Below, piece by piece: positions 18,742-26,779 of a DNA stretch of 64,000 nucleotides. Every line of letters starts with the position of its first letter. Position 1 is the first letter of the stretch. A program made the translations under genes and the position numbers. The stretch is taken from the NCBI RefSeq assembly GCF_900101885.1, contig NZ_FNAN01000008.1:248001-312000 (forward strand), in the 5' to 3' direction. The notes under the pieces are model-generated. The model did not search any database, had not been told where the DNA came from, and saw nothing but the letters and a program-made list of their open reading frames with translations. This stretch comes from Dyadobacter soli (GTDB lineage: Bacteria > Bacteroidota > Bacteroidia > Cytophagales > Spirosomataceae).

Positions 18742-21291
18742 TCAGTTACCGCCATTCTGCACGTCGTCGTTTCGAATGCCGCGTTTGTTCTTTTTAATGC
18801 CGTCTTTCAGTTTTCCAAACTTGTAGTTCACGCTGAAATTGAACGACCGGAAGTAATTCCAGCGGTCGGTGAACTGGTCGAAATCCGGGCCGAAGGTTTC
18901 ATTGTGGAACCGTCTGAATTTCGTGAAAGGATTGCTCACAGCCGCCGATACCGACAATTTATCCTTCACAACATCCTTGTTCACGCTGAACGACGTGCTT
19001 TGGATAGAGTTCGTAGTGCCTTGCAGGTTCACGCCCGGGCCATTCGCATTGAAGTTGGCATTCACCCGCCAGTCTTTCGGCAGCTTGTAACCCGTGGAAA
19101 GTGAAAACTGGTACATTACTCCGCTGTTGGTGATCTCCACGCCATTCACAATGCCGGTTACCTTGCCATGTGCAATGCGGAGGTTGGTGCTGACATTCCA
19201 TTTTTTGCTGAATGGGTAATTCGCATTCAGGTTACCGCTGATGAGCCGCGCGCGGCCGGTGTTACCGTAGGATGTGCGGGTAATCTGCGTTTCGGGATTG
19301 TAAACGGCGATCGGAAAAATGAGGTCTTTGAAATGCGTGTAACCTACGCCGAAATTGATATTTCCCTTTTTGGCTTTATTAAAACTCAGTTGCAGATCGT
19401 TCACAAATGCCGGACGGAGATCGGGGTTACCGGTGCGTTCGTAGCTCGGGTTCGAACGGTCGACGAACGGGTTGAGTTGCCAGATACCGGGGCGCTGGAT
19501 GCGTTTTGTATAGCCGAAGTTGATCCCCGCATTGTTTTTAAGCTTCCGGTTGATCGAAACGGAAGGGATGAAGTTGAAATAGTTTTGTTCCACCTTCGAA
19601 TCCGTAGAAATAAAATCGGCGTCGATCACCGTCTGCTCCACCCGCGCGCCCGCTTTCACACCCCAGTTTTTGAAATTGTACGCGTAAGTATTGTAAGCGC
19701 CGAACACATTCTGCTGGTTCTTGTACATATTACTCATGCGGGTGTCGACCTCGTAAGTATTGGTTTCGGCATTGAACACCGTGTATTTGAAATCACTCTT
19801 ATTGTCTCGCATAATGCCCTTCAAACCCGCTTCGATATTGAGCTTTTTCACAGGATAAACCAGGTCGACCTGGAAAGTCTGCTCCGAAAAACGCTGGTCG
19901 TTGAGCTGGCGGTAATCGGGCCGATCGTAGTTGATTCGGTTCGTAATGTTGAGGTTCCCGTTTTGCTTGTTGTCATAGCCGTAATAGCGGTAAGAGAATG
20001 TCAGCAATCGGTTTTTATCGGCTTTGAAACCCTTCTGGTAGTTGAGCGCCGCGTCGCGCCCGTTGCCGCGATCCGAATTGGTGTTGCTCACATTGTAGCG
20101 TTCGAGGATCTCGTCGCCCGCATTCAGCAGCGACGACTGATAGCCATACGAACGGTTCCGGCCGCCATTTACATTCAACTGGGCACTCAGCAGGTTCAGC
20201 GTATCGATCTCGTAAGTGATTTCATAGCCGATGTAGCCATTCTTGTTATTGTTCCGGTTCCAGCCGCGCTGATCGAGCTCGGTAGGATTGGTGCCCGTTG
20301 TAGTACGGTTGGAAATCGACTGTGTAGAAGGGTTTTTGTATTGATTTAAACCCGCATTGAGCGACATTCCAATCTTCCCGAGCTGGGCCGAGAGCGAGCC
20401 ACCGACTCCCGGTCCGCCCGTCGGGAAGCGTTCACTGACATTGAGGGTACCATTATACCCGTTATCGATTTTTTTGTTGGTAATAATGTTGATAATCCCC
20501 GCCAGGCCTTCCGCGTCGTACTTTGCTGGCGGCGTAGTGATCACCTCGATGCGCACGATAGACGACGCCGGCATGCTGCGCAGCACATCCTTGTAACTCC
20601 GCTCGACCATACTCGACGGCTTACCGTTGATCAGGATCTTGAAATCGGTATTGCCTTTGAGCGAAATGTTGTCCTCGGCATCTAGCGAGAGGTATGGCAC
20701 CTTCCGCATCATTTCGAGTACGCTGTAAACCTTGCTTTCCGGATCAGCTTCGAGATCGTAGCTAATGCGGTCTACCTCCTGTTTCACAATGGGTTTTAAT
20801 GCAGTAACCGTAACTTCTTTCAGGCCAACCGCATGCTGGCTGATCGTAATATTGCCCAGATCCACCTGCTGACGGGTGCTGTCCGTCAGATCGACATCGA
20901 TGACCTTGTTTTTATAACCTACGCCAACCATTACCAGCGCATATTTCATCGGTTTCAAATTTTGAAAAGCAAATGAACCGTCGGCCTTTGTAAAATCGGC
21001 TTTCACGGCGGTGTTCTTGTCTTTCATGAGGTTAATGGTAATGAAATCCAGCGCCTTGCCGGTTGTCGAATCGGCTACAATGCCTTTAATGCTCCCGGTC
21101 GCAGGGACGCCTGCCGCAGGGACGCCTGCCGCAGGAGCTACTTTCGCAGGAGCGCCTGCCGCAGGGACGCCTGTCGCAGGAGCGCCACCGGCGGGTGCCG
21201 TTTGCGCGAATGAGTCCTGGCAACAAATCAGTCCAGGGATCAGGATGGACATGAGAATTTGGAATAGTGTTTTCATGGAAAAAAATTTCAT
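18742..21291 (-). CDS. TonB-dependent-receptor-like outer-membrane beta-barrel protein
   Basis: About 849 aa from MKFFSMKTLF; the second Met is also possible. A signal peptide ends near CCQDSFAQ. An unusual low-complexity linker of seven pentapeptides (x-P-A-x-G) follows, then a carboxypeptidase-regulatory-like domain (SIKGIVADSTTGKALDFITI) and a plug-like region with TPPAKYDAEGLAGIINIITNKK. The rest is a long barrel with alternating aromatic strands, ending near YKFGKLKDGIKKNKRG. It belongs to the outer-membrane beta-barrel (TonB-receptor-like) class of Bacteroidota. No SusD partner is adjacent, so the substrate is unknown. A consensus promoter lies about 140 nt upstream. Confidence 0.9.
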   Translation of the reverse strand: MKFFSMKTLFQILMSILIPGLICCQDSFAQTAPAGGAPATGVPAAGAPAKVAPAAGVPAAGVPATGSIKGIVADSTTGKALDFITINLMKDKNTAVKADFTKADGSFAFQNLKPMKYALVMVGVGYKNKVIDVDLTDSTRQQVDLGNITISQHAVGLKEVTVTALKPIVKQEVDRISYDLEADPESKVYSVLEMMRKVPYLSLDAEDNISLKGNTDFKILINGKPSSMVERSYKDVLRSMPASSIVRIEVITTPPAKYDAEGLAGIINIITNKKIDNGYNGTLNVSERFPTGGPGVGGSLSAQLGKIGMSLNAGLNQYKNPSTQSISNRTTTGTNPTELDQRGWNRNNNKNGYIGYEITYEIDTLNLLSAQLNVNGGRNRSYGYQSSLLNAGDEILERYNVSNTNSDRGNGRDAALNYQKGFKADKNRLLTFSYRYYGYDNKQNGNLNITNRINYDRPDYRQLNDQRFSEQTFQVDLVYPVKKLNIEAGLKGIMRDNKSDFKYTVFNAETNTYEVDTRMSNMYKNQQNVFGAYNTYAYNFKNWGVKAGARVEQTVIDADFISTDSKVEQNYFNFIPSVSINRKLKNNAGINFGYTKRIQRPGIWQLNPFVDRSNPSYERTGNPDLRPAFVNDLQLSFNKAKKGNINFGVGYTHFKDLIFPIAVYNPETQITRTSYGNTGRARLISGNLNANYPFSKKWNVSTNLRIAHGKVTGIVNGVEITNSGVMYQFSLSTGYKLPKDWRVNANFNANGPGVNLQGTTNSIQSTSFSVNKDVVKDKLSVSAAVSNPFTKFRRFHNETFGPDFDQFTDRWNYFRSFNFSVNYKFGKLKDGIKKNKRGIRNDDVQNGGN
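21095..21200. repeat. 15-bp coding tandem repeat (x-P-A-x-G)7
   Basis: Imperfect tandem repeats of a 15-bp unit like GCAGGGACGCCTGCC. They encode APAGG, APATG, VPAAG, APAKV, APAAG, VPAAG and VPATG directly after the signal peptide of the barrel protein. Because the unit is a multiple of three, copy-number change would keep the frame. Confidence 0.85.
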
Positions 21292-21429
21292 GGCTAATAA
21301 TTTTTTGAATGGGCATAGGAATTCTGGCAAGAGATTTTGGGCTCTTTCAGACAGCAATCTGTGTATCAATAGATTAGATATCGATATTCAATTGACGCAC
21401 AGATACAGACTAACCTAATTTTGATGTTA

Positions 21430-21460
21430 CAAATGTATTGGAAGGTACTTTGTGATGCAA
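21430..21460 (-). promoter_or_regulatory. Bacteroidota-type promoter of the barrel protein gene
   Basis: On the minus strand TTG (21460-21458), then 20 nt, then TACATTTG (21437-21430) fits the TTTG-N19/20-TAnnTTTG consensus of the primary sigma factor in Bacteroidota. It implies a leader of roughly 130 nt. Confidence 0.6.
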
Positions 21461-21532
21461 GGTACTAGGCCTGATTTTTTGCATTAAGTGATGAACGGTA
21501 GAATAATGCAGCTGATCGGTACCGGCCTGTTC

Positions 21533-21874
21533 CTATTCGAGTGGCTTTGGCTTGTTCAAATACCTTTCTATCAAAAAATTCAGGATTAGGCTGATGCCGC
21601 CGTAGAGGAACACCATCGACATATACGCGACCTCCGTGTGGAAATCATAGTTTTGGTCCAGCCAGTTCGCCGTCAGGATACCTAGCGCGATACCCACGAA
21701 AAGCATACCGAATTTGAGTGTGGGATAAAACTTCTGGTTTTTATCCGTAAAAATCGACGCATCGGCGCCCTTCTCGATCAGCGCTATACGTTCGCGGTGG
21801 CGTGTCATCAGAAACACATACGCGATTCCGAAAATACCCAGAAAAGCCGCAACAGAAACAAGTACACCATTCAT
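21533..21874 (-). CDS. Small membrane protein, DUF6249-like
   Basis: 113 aa. An N-terminal membrane helix (about 4-22) is followed by the charged cytoplasmic stretch TRHRERIALIEKGAD, typical of DUF6249 proteins, and two further helices (about 53-70 and 83-102). Function unknown. It is divergent from the ECF sigma factor gene; in related bacteria proteins of this type often neighbour ECF sigma factors, which makes a functional link plausible but unproven. Confidence 0.75.
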   Translation of the reverse strand: MNGVLVSVAAFLGIFGIAYVFLMTRHRERIALIEKGADASIFTDKNQKFYPTLKFGMLFVGIALGILTANWLDQNYDFHTEVAYMSMVFLYGGISLILNFLIERYLNKPKPLE

Positions 21875-21930
21875 GACTAAAAGATGGTTAAATTTCGAAT
21901 GTTACCCATTTGACAGCCGCGCGGCATTCC

Positions 21931-21989
21931 CGGTTACAGTTTTTGCAAAAAGTTTTTGGTTAAAAAATAAATAGGGTTCCCTGTAACCG
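21931..21989. promoter_or_regulatory. 9-bp inverted repeat in the sigma factor/DUF6249 intergenic region
   Basis: CGGTTACAG at 21931-21939 and CTGTAACCG at 21981-21989 are exact reverse complements around an AT-rich 41-nt spacer between the divergent genes. This could be a shared operator; no factor can be assigned. Confidence 0.4.
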
Positions 21990-22034
21990 ATCCGGGGGTA
22001 ATGCAGTCTCATTAGCAGGCGAGCCATCGAATGC

Positions 22035-22586
22035 ATGAAAAATCAAGACGACCGGATACACATCGAGAATGTAAAGCAGGGTAACCTGGCTTCGTATACT
22101 TATCTGGTCGACAAGTACAAAAACATGGCATTCACCATTGCAATGAAAATCCTTTCGAATGCGCAGGACGCCGAGGACGCGGCGCAGGAGAGTTTTGTGA
22201 AGGCTTATATGCAAATCGGGAGTTTCGAGGGCAAATCCAAGTTTTCGACCTGGCTGTACACGATCGTTTACCGGACGGGCGTTTCAAAATTGCAGCAGCC
22301 GCGGCTCGCTTTGCAAAGCATCGATGAAGAATTTGAAGAAAATTACCATTACCAGCACAGCCCGCCGCCGCTGGAAGGCTTGCAGGCCCGCGAGCGCGAA
22401 CGGTTCGTGAAAGAGGCGATCGACCGCCTGCCCAAAATGGAAGCGCTGGTCATTACATTATATTATCTGAATGAGAGCCCTATCGAGGAAATCGAGCAGA
22501 TCACGGGCCTTTCGAACAGCAATGTGAAAGTAAAACTGTTCAGGGCCAGGAAGGTACTGGGCAAAGAATTGCAATTTTTGTTATAA
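22035..22586 (+). CDS. ECF RNA polymerase sigma factor (sigma-70 family)
   Basis: 183 aa. Region 2 spans about 20-85, including DAEDAAQESFVKAY (-10 recognition and core binding) and FSTWLYTIVYRTG. Region 4 (about 130-180) has LPKMEALVITLYYLNE and the helix-turn-helix ITGLSNSNVKVKLFRAR. It directs RNA polymerase to a small stress or envelope regulon. The next gene starts 10 nt downstream and has the size and single membrane anchor of an anti-sigma partner. Confidence 0.92.
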   Translation: MKNQDDRIHIENVKQGNLASYTYLVDKYKNMAFTIAMKILSNAQDAEDAAQESFVKAYMQIGSFEGKSKFSTWLYTIVYRTGVSKLQQPRLALQSIDEEFEENYHYQHSPPPLEGLQARERERFVKEAIDRLPKMEALVITLYYLNESPIEEIEQITGLSNSNVKVKLFRARKVLGKELQFLL

Positions 22587-22596
22587 TGCGGGAATT

Positions 22597-23094
22597 ATGG
22601 AGCAGACGGACGACAAACAGGAAGCGCATTTCAGGAAACTGATCCAGGATACCGGGACCGACGCGCCTTCGGACGCGTTCACGCGGGCGGTCATGCAGCG
22701 CGTACACGAGGAAGCCGCATTCCATGCGCTGATGCAGCAAAATGCCGTCGATGCAGCTCCGAATGCATTCAGTAGCGCGGTTATGGCGCAAATCCTAGCC
22801 AGCCAGAAAGTCGCCGCGCCGAAGCCGGTCATTTCACGAGGCATATGGTACGGGATTGCGGCCGCGTGGGCTGCATTGATCATTGCGTGTTTTTTCCTGC
22901 CCGGCAATGAGCCGCAATCAGCGTTTTTTAGCGAACTGAACGCGCACATCATGTCAAGTCAGGTTTTCAGCCAGCAATTCTCCACCATTCCGCAGCCAGT
23001 CATGCTGACAGTGATCGGGCTGTCGTGCCTCGTTTTGCTCGACTATTTTCTTCGGAATAATCGGGTGCTGCTAAATAAAACGGCCAGATCCTGA
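22597..23094 (+). CDS. Probable membrane-anchored anti-sigma factor
   Basis: 165 aa with no strong family match that I can name. The N-terminal cytoplasmic part contains an internal duplication, APSDAFTRAVMQRV (about 27-40) and APNAFSSAVMAQI (about 54-66). Membrane helices follow near 84-102 and 135-152. It is probably co-transcribed with the sigma factor (10-nt gap). Anti-sigma function is inferred from position and topology only. A terminator hairpin overlaps its stop codon. Confidence 0.65.
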   Translation: MEQTDDKQEAHFRKLIQDTGTDAPSDAFTRAVMQRVHEEAAFHALMQQNAVDAAPNAFSSAVMAQILASQKVAAPKPVISRGIWYGIAAAWAALIIACFFLPGNEPQSAFFSELNAHIMSSQVFSQQFSTIPQPVMLTVIGLSCLVLLDYFLRNNRVLLNKTARS

Positions 23095-23106
23095 GACCTG
23101 GCCGTT
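23079..23106. terminator. Bidirectional terminator
   Basis: AACGGCCAG / CTGGCCGTT, a 9-bp perfect stem with a 10-nt loop. It overlaps the stop of the anti-sigma-like gene and serves the convergent Spy-like gene. Confidence 0.75.
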
Positions 23107-23131
23107 CGTTCATGGCTATCATTTCAATCGG

Positions 23132-23500
23132 TTATCCTCTGCGGTTGTAACGGTTTTCGAAACGGTGCTGATAAGCGAACAAACGTTGGCGTTGTGCAGG
23201 CGTCAGCACAGAGAGGATTTCTCTTTGTTTCTCTTCTTCCAATCTTTTCATGCCTTGGTAGGTGCTGTATCGCTGGTTTCTGCCGGCCAGACGATCGTAT
23301 TTGTTTTCGATCTTTTTGATCTGGTTTTCCTGTTTGCGGCTCAGCTTAACAATCTCGTCCAGCTTGTTGATCTTGAACTCTTCGGCGGCATTGTCGCGGG
23401 CGTCGATCACGACATGGGCAGGTTGGCTATAACGCTGGGCAAAAGTATTTCCGGTAGTGAAAGTTACGATTGCTGCGATGGCGAAAATGATCTTTTTCAT
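23132..23500 (-). CDS. Secreted Spy/CpxP-like helical protein
   Basis: 122 aa. The signal peptide MKKIIFAIAAIVTFTTGNTFAQ is followed by a charged, helix-rich domain containing ILSVLTPAQRQRLFAYQ. That resembles the LTPxQ repeats of Spy/CpxP-like periplasmic chaperones and of small Bacteroidota proteins. It ends in an Arg/Asn-rich tail. It converges on the sigma/anti-sigma pair, which suggests an envelope-stress link, but this is inference. Confidence 0.7.
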   Translation of the reverse strand: MKKIIFAIAAIVTFTTGNTFAQRYSQPAHVVIDARDNAAEEFKINKLDEIVKLSRKQENQIKKIENKYDRLAGRNQRYSTYQGMKRLEEEKQREILSVLTPAQRQRLFAYQHRFENRYNRRG

Positions 23501-23653
23501 GGTTTCCAGTATTTAAATTGTTTGTTTATGTCTTTTAGAGGCACTTTTCCCCTCCAAGTTTAACGCACTGGAAACACAATCTGCGAAATGTCACTGTTAG
23601 TAGATAGCAAGCCGTTTTTGATCGACGAAATGGCCGCCGCAGGCTGGATAGAA

Positions 23654-23684
23654 TTGCTATGGGGTTCTTTTATTTTTAAATTTG
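23654..23684 (+). promoter_or_regulatory. Bacteroidota-type promoter of the first VapBC-like pair
   Basis: TTG (23654-23656), 20 nt, then TAAATTTG (23677-23684), matching TTTG-N19/20-TAnnTTTG. It places the transcription start only about 17 nt before the antitoxin ATG at 23708. Confidence 0.65.
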
Positions 23685-23707
23685 AATAAGGCCAACCTAC
23701 AAAAGAG

Positions 23708-23917
23708 ATGCTAACTACTATCAAGGGAATTTATGAAGACGGCAAGGTGACGCTCATGGGAACGCCACCTGTACAGTCACGCACGGAAGTCACAATTACA
23801 TTCCCGGAAAAAGTAGCAAAACCGCTCAAAAAACGTCAGGCGGGAGCACTGAAGGGAAGAATTCATATGTCAGACGATTTTAACGAACCACTTGAGGATT
23901 TGAAGGACTACATGTAG
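23708..23917 (+). CDS. Antitoxin-like protein (DUF2281/VapB type)
   Basis: 69 aa. An N-terminal strand region MLTTIKGIYEDGKVTL (like an AbrB/VapB-type or DUF104 start) leads to VTITFPEK, then a basic linker and the C-terminal signature AGALKGRIHMSDDFNEPLEDL, typical of antitoxins paired with PIN toxins of the MKxLLDTHTLIWFL type. Its stop codon is directly followed by the toxin ATG. The C-terminal signature recurs in the relict at 29223. Confidence 0.8.
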   Translation: MLTTIKGIYEDGKVTLMGTPPVQSRTEVTITFPEKVAKPLKKRQAGALKGRIHMSDDFNEPLEDLKDYM

Positions 23918-24310
23918 ATGAAAGTATTATTGGACACACACACGCTGATTTGGTTTCTTGAAGACAGCCCCAAACTCTCACGCAAGGCCAAATCTCTCAT
24001 GGAAGATTTGGGCAATGACGTCTATGTACACGCCATCAGTTGGTTTGAAATGTCAATTAAGGCGAAAATCGGAAAACTTTCGCTGGCGGACCCTATCGAT
24101 CTAGCTTTTACTCAGGCTACGAAAAACGGGATATTGACCATAGATATTGATGTCCCCCAGCTGAAAGCTTATCAAGAGCTACCATTCATCCAGGAACATC
24201 GCGATCCATTCGACCGTTTAATAATTGCAACAGCGATTCAAGAACGCCTTAGCATTGTATCCAACGACCCGAAATTCGCACTGTATCCGGCAGCAGAAGT
24301 CCTCTGGTAA
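23918..24310 (+). CDS. PIN-domain toxin (VapC-like)
   Basis: 130 aa, a predicted Mg-dependent RNase. The acidic PIN residues are visible: Asp6 (LLDTHTLIWFL), Glu44 (SWFEMSIKAKIGKL), Asp96/Asp99 (HRDPFDRLIIATA) and Asp117 (SNDPKF). It belongs to the Sll0205-like PIN group. It forms an operon with the preceding antitoxin with no gap and ends 9 nt before the stop of convergent permease 8. Confidence 0.88.
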   Translation: MKVLLDTHTLIWFLEDSPKLSRKAKSLMEDLGNDVYVHAISWFEMSIKAKIGKLSLADPIDLAFTQATKNGILTIDIDVPQLKAYQELPFIQEHRDPFDRLIIATAIQERLSIVSNDPKFALYPAAEVLW

Positions 24311-24319
24311 AGAGATAGC

Positions 24320-26695
24320 CTACTCGCTCCGCAGCGACTTCACGGGATTCATCAACGCTGCTTTGATCGCCTGGAAACTTACTGTCAGTAATGTGATGGC
24401 TACTGCCAGCAATGCCGCGACGACGAACACGACCCAGCTTAGTTTGATATGGTATTCATATTTATCCAGCCAGTCGTTCAGGAAGTAGAGCGCGATGGGC
24501 GAGGCGATGACGCAGGAGATTACGACCAAATACACGAATTCTTTGGACAACATCGCCCACATCTGCGCGACGCTAGCGCCCAATGCCTTGCGGATACCGA
24601 TTTCTTTGGTGCGCTGCTCGGCTGTGTAAGCTGCGAGGCCGAATAGCCCGAGGCAGGAGATAAACACTGCGAGTACTGCAAACACCCGGGCCAGTTTCCC
24701 TATCCGCTCTTCGGCGCGAAACTTGGCATCATACTCCTCATCGGCAAACTTGAATTCGAATGGCGAATCCGGATCGTGCTTGCGGAAAACGGTTTCTACT
24801 TTCTTTAAAGCCTTATCTACCTGCGTTCCGGGGGCGAGTTTGACGTTGATCAGGTTGGCCCATTCGTAGTTAAGCATAAAAATCGTAGGTACTGCCGGCT
24901 CGTAGGGTGATTGCATGACCATATCCTTGATCACGCCCACTACCTGCCGCGGTTTGCCGTTGTAGCGGATCGTTTTGCCGATGATGTTTTTCAGGCCCGT
25001 CAGTTTCACGGCCGATTCGTTGAGTACAAATGCGGCTGTGTCCGTTGAAAAATCCCTGGAAAAATCGCGGCCGTCGATGATTTTCCAGCCGATTGTTTTG
25101 CCAAAATCATGTGTGCAGGCAATGGTACCGAACAGCGGCACGGAGCCCGGCTCCAATCCCTCCCATTCAAAACCGATCTGGTTCGAATAAATGCCCGTGG
25201 TAGGGCTCGACGATTCGCTCATTTCAAATACCGCCCCGGTTTTGAGCAGATCATCGCGCAGCGGATCATATTTACCCCACAAATTGGGAGAAATGGTAAT
25301 CTGTAAAAGTCCCTGACGATCGTAACCCACCGGCCGGTTTTTGGCATGCTGGATTTGCTGGAATACGATAATCGTCCCGATAATGAGCGTGATCGAAACG
25401 GTGAACTGCACCACGACCATCACCTTACGCGGCACAGCCGAATATTTCCCGACCTTGAATGTACCCTTCAGAACCGCTAACGGATTAAACGAGGACAGGT
25501 AGAATGCAGGGTAACTTCCGGCCACAAGACCCGTAAACAATGCGAATGTGATCAGCAACAGCCAGAATTGCCAGTAGAAGAACGGGAATTTCACATGCTT
25601 GCCAGCGAGGTCGTTGAATGCCGGCAGCGAAATAAGAACGATCAGGATCGCGAGTACCAATGCAAACGTCACTACCAGGAACGATTCGCTCAGGAACTGG
25701 AATACGAGCTGGCTTTTGAGCGAACCGATCGACTTGCGGATGCCTACTTCCTTGGCCCGTTTCTCCGATCGCGCCGTGCTCAGGTTCATGAAGTTGATAC
25801 ATGCCAAAAGCAACACGAATGCGCCAATAATACCGAAAAGCCACACAAACTGAATGCGCCCGCCGACGTTATGGCCGTTCTTGAAGTCGGAATACAAGTG
25901 CCAGCGGCTCATCGGATGCAACAGGTATTGAGGCTTGTCGGTTTTCGAGAATGCGTGCGGCATTTCCACGTCCCTGATTTTGCGGGAAACCGTGGCGATA
26001 TCCGCATGATCGGCTACCTGTGCAAACCATTGGAACGAGTGGTTACCCCATTGCGTTTGCGCGTCCTTCACCCATCCTTCCGCTTGCAGGTAGTCGTTCC
26101 AGGGCAGGATTAAATAGAGTTCGTTAAAGTTCGAGTTGAAAGGAATATCCTCGTACACGCCCGTCACTTTCACGTCCTTCTTGATATCGAGTTTGAGGGG
26201 TTTGTTCAGCGGGTCGGCGTCACCGAAAAGGGCTTTCGCCAGCGACTCGCAGATCACCACCGATCCCGGGTTTTTCAATGCACTGTAATCGCCCCGGATC
26301 ATTTTCAGGCCCAGCATTTCAGGAAATGACGGCTGTGCCCACATCCCCGATTTGTTGATTTTCTTATCGCCATTGGCCAACAGATGCCCGAAATTCCAGG
26401 AGGCAAGCGAGGTATGCCTGAAATCCGCCGAATACTTGGTCGCCATTTCCGTTACCGAAGGAATGGATACGGCGGTACCGGTGCCGGTTTGGTTATTAAA
26501 AGTCTGGCTGATCCACGCTTGCACCACGCGGTCGTAGCTCTTGTGGTATTTGTTATAGGACAATTCATCCCAAACCCACAGCCCGATCAGCATTGTGACG
26601 GCGATACCTACCGACAGTCCGACGATGTTGATCAGGGAATAAACTTTGTTTTTGAGGAGGTTGCGGAGCGCGATTAACAGATAATTCTTGATCAT
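24320..26695 (-). CDS. FtsX/MacB-like ABC permease 8
   Basis: ABC exporter permease, 791 aa, start MIKNYLLIALRN. Motifs are SEKRAKEVGIRKSIGSL and EQRTKEIGIRKALGAS, with C-terminus NPVKSLRSE. It groups with permeases 1 and 4 (LIGLWVWDELSYNKYHK, WHLYSDFKNG), although 14 kb of sequence separates it from permease 4. It is last in the 11-8 block. The 84-bp upstream gap has a short AACCAGC/GCTGGTT hairpin (26746-26761) and no A or B element. The minus strand there also contains CTGGTTTTTACATC about 60 nt before the ATG, but no operator palindrome. Confidence 0.93.
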   Translation of the reverse strand: MIKNYLLIALRNLLKNKVYSLINIVGLSVGIAVTMLIGLWVWDELSYNKYHKSYDRVVQAWISQTFNNQTGTGTAVSIPSVTEMATKYSADFRHTSLASWNFGHLLANGDKKINKSGMWAQPSFPEMLGLKMIRGDYSALKNPGSVVICESLAKALFGDADPLNKPLKLDIKKDVKVTGVYEDIPFNSNFNELYLILPWNDYLQAEGWVKDAQTQWGNHSFQWFAQVADHADIATVSRKIRDVEMPHAFSKTDKPQYLLHPMSRWHLYSDFKNGHNVGGRIQFVWLFGIIGAFVLLLACINFMNLSTARSEKRAKEVGIRKSIGSLKSQLVFQFLSESFLVVTFALVLAILIVLISLPAFNDLAGKHVKFPFFYWQFWLLLITFALFTGLVAGSYPAFYLSSFNPLAVLKGTFKVGKYSAVPRKVMVVVQFTVSITLIIGTIIVFQQIQHAKNRPVGYDRQGLLQITISPNLWGKYDPLRDDLLKTGAVFEMSESSSPTTGIYSNQIGFEWEGLEPGSVPLFGTIACTHDFGKTIGWKIIDGRDFSRDFSTDTAAFVLNESAVKLTGLKNIIGKTIRYNGKPRQVVGVIKDMVMQSPYEPAVPTIFMLNYEWANLINVKLAPGTQVDKALKKVETVFRKHDPDSPFEFKFADEEYDAKFRAEERIGKLARVFAVLAVFISCLGLFGLAAYTAEQRTKEIGIRKALGASVAQMWAMLSKEFVYLVVISCVIASPIALYFLNDWLDKYEYHIKLSWVVFVVAALLAVAITLLTVSFQAIKAALMNPVKSLRSE

Positions 26696-26779
26696 GGCCG
26701 GGTCAGATAGGTTGGGAGTTGGAATACTTTGGCGAAAGATGTAAAAACCAGCCTGCTGGTTGCATCTCCAAGCCCCTGA

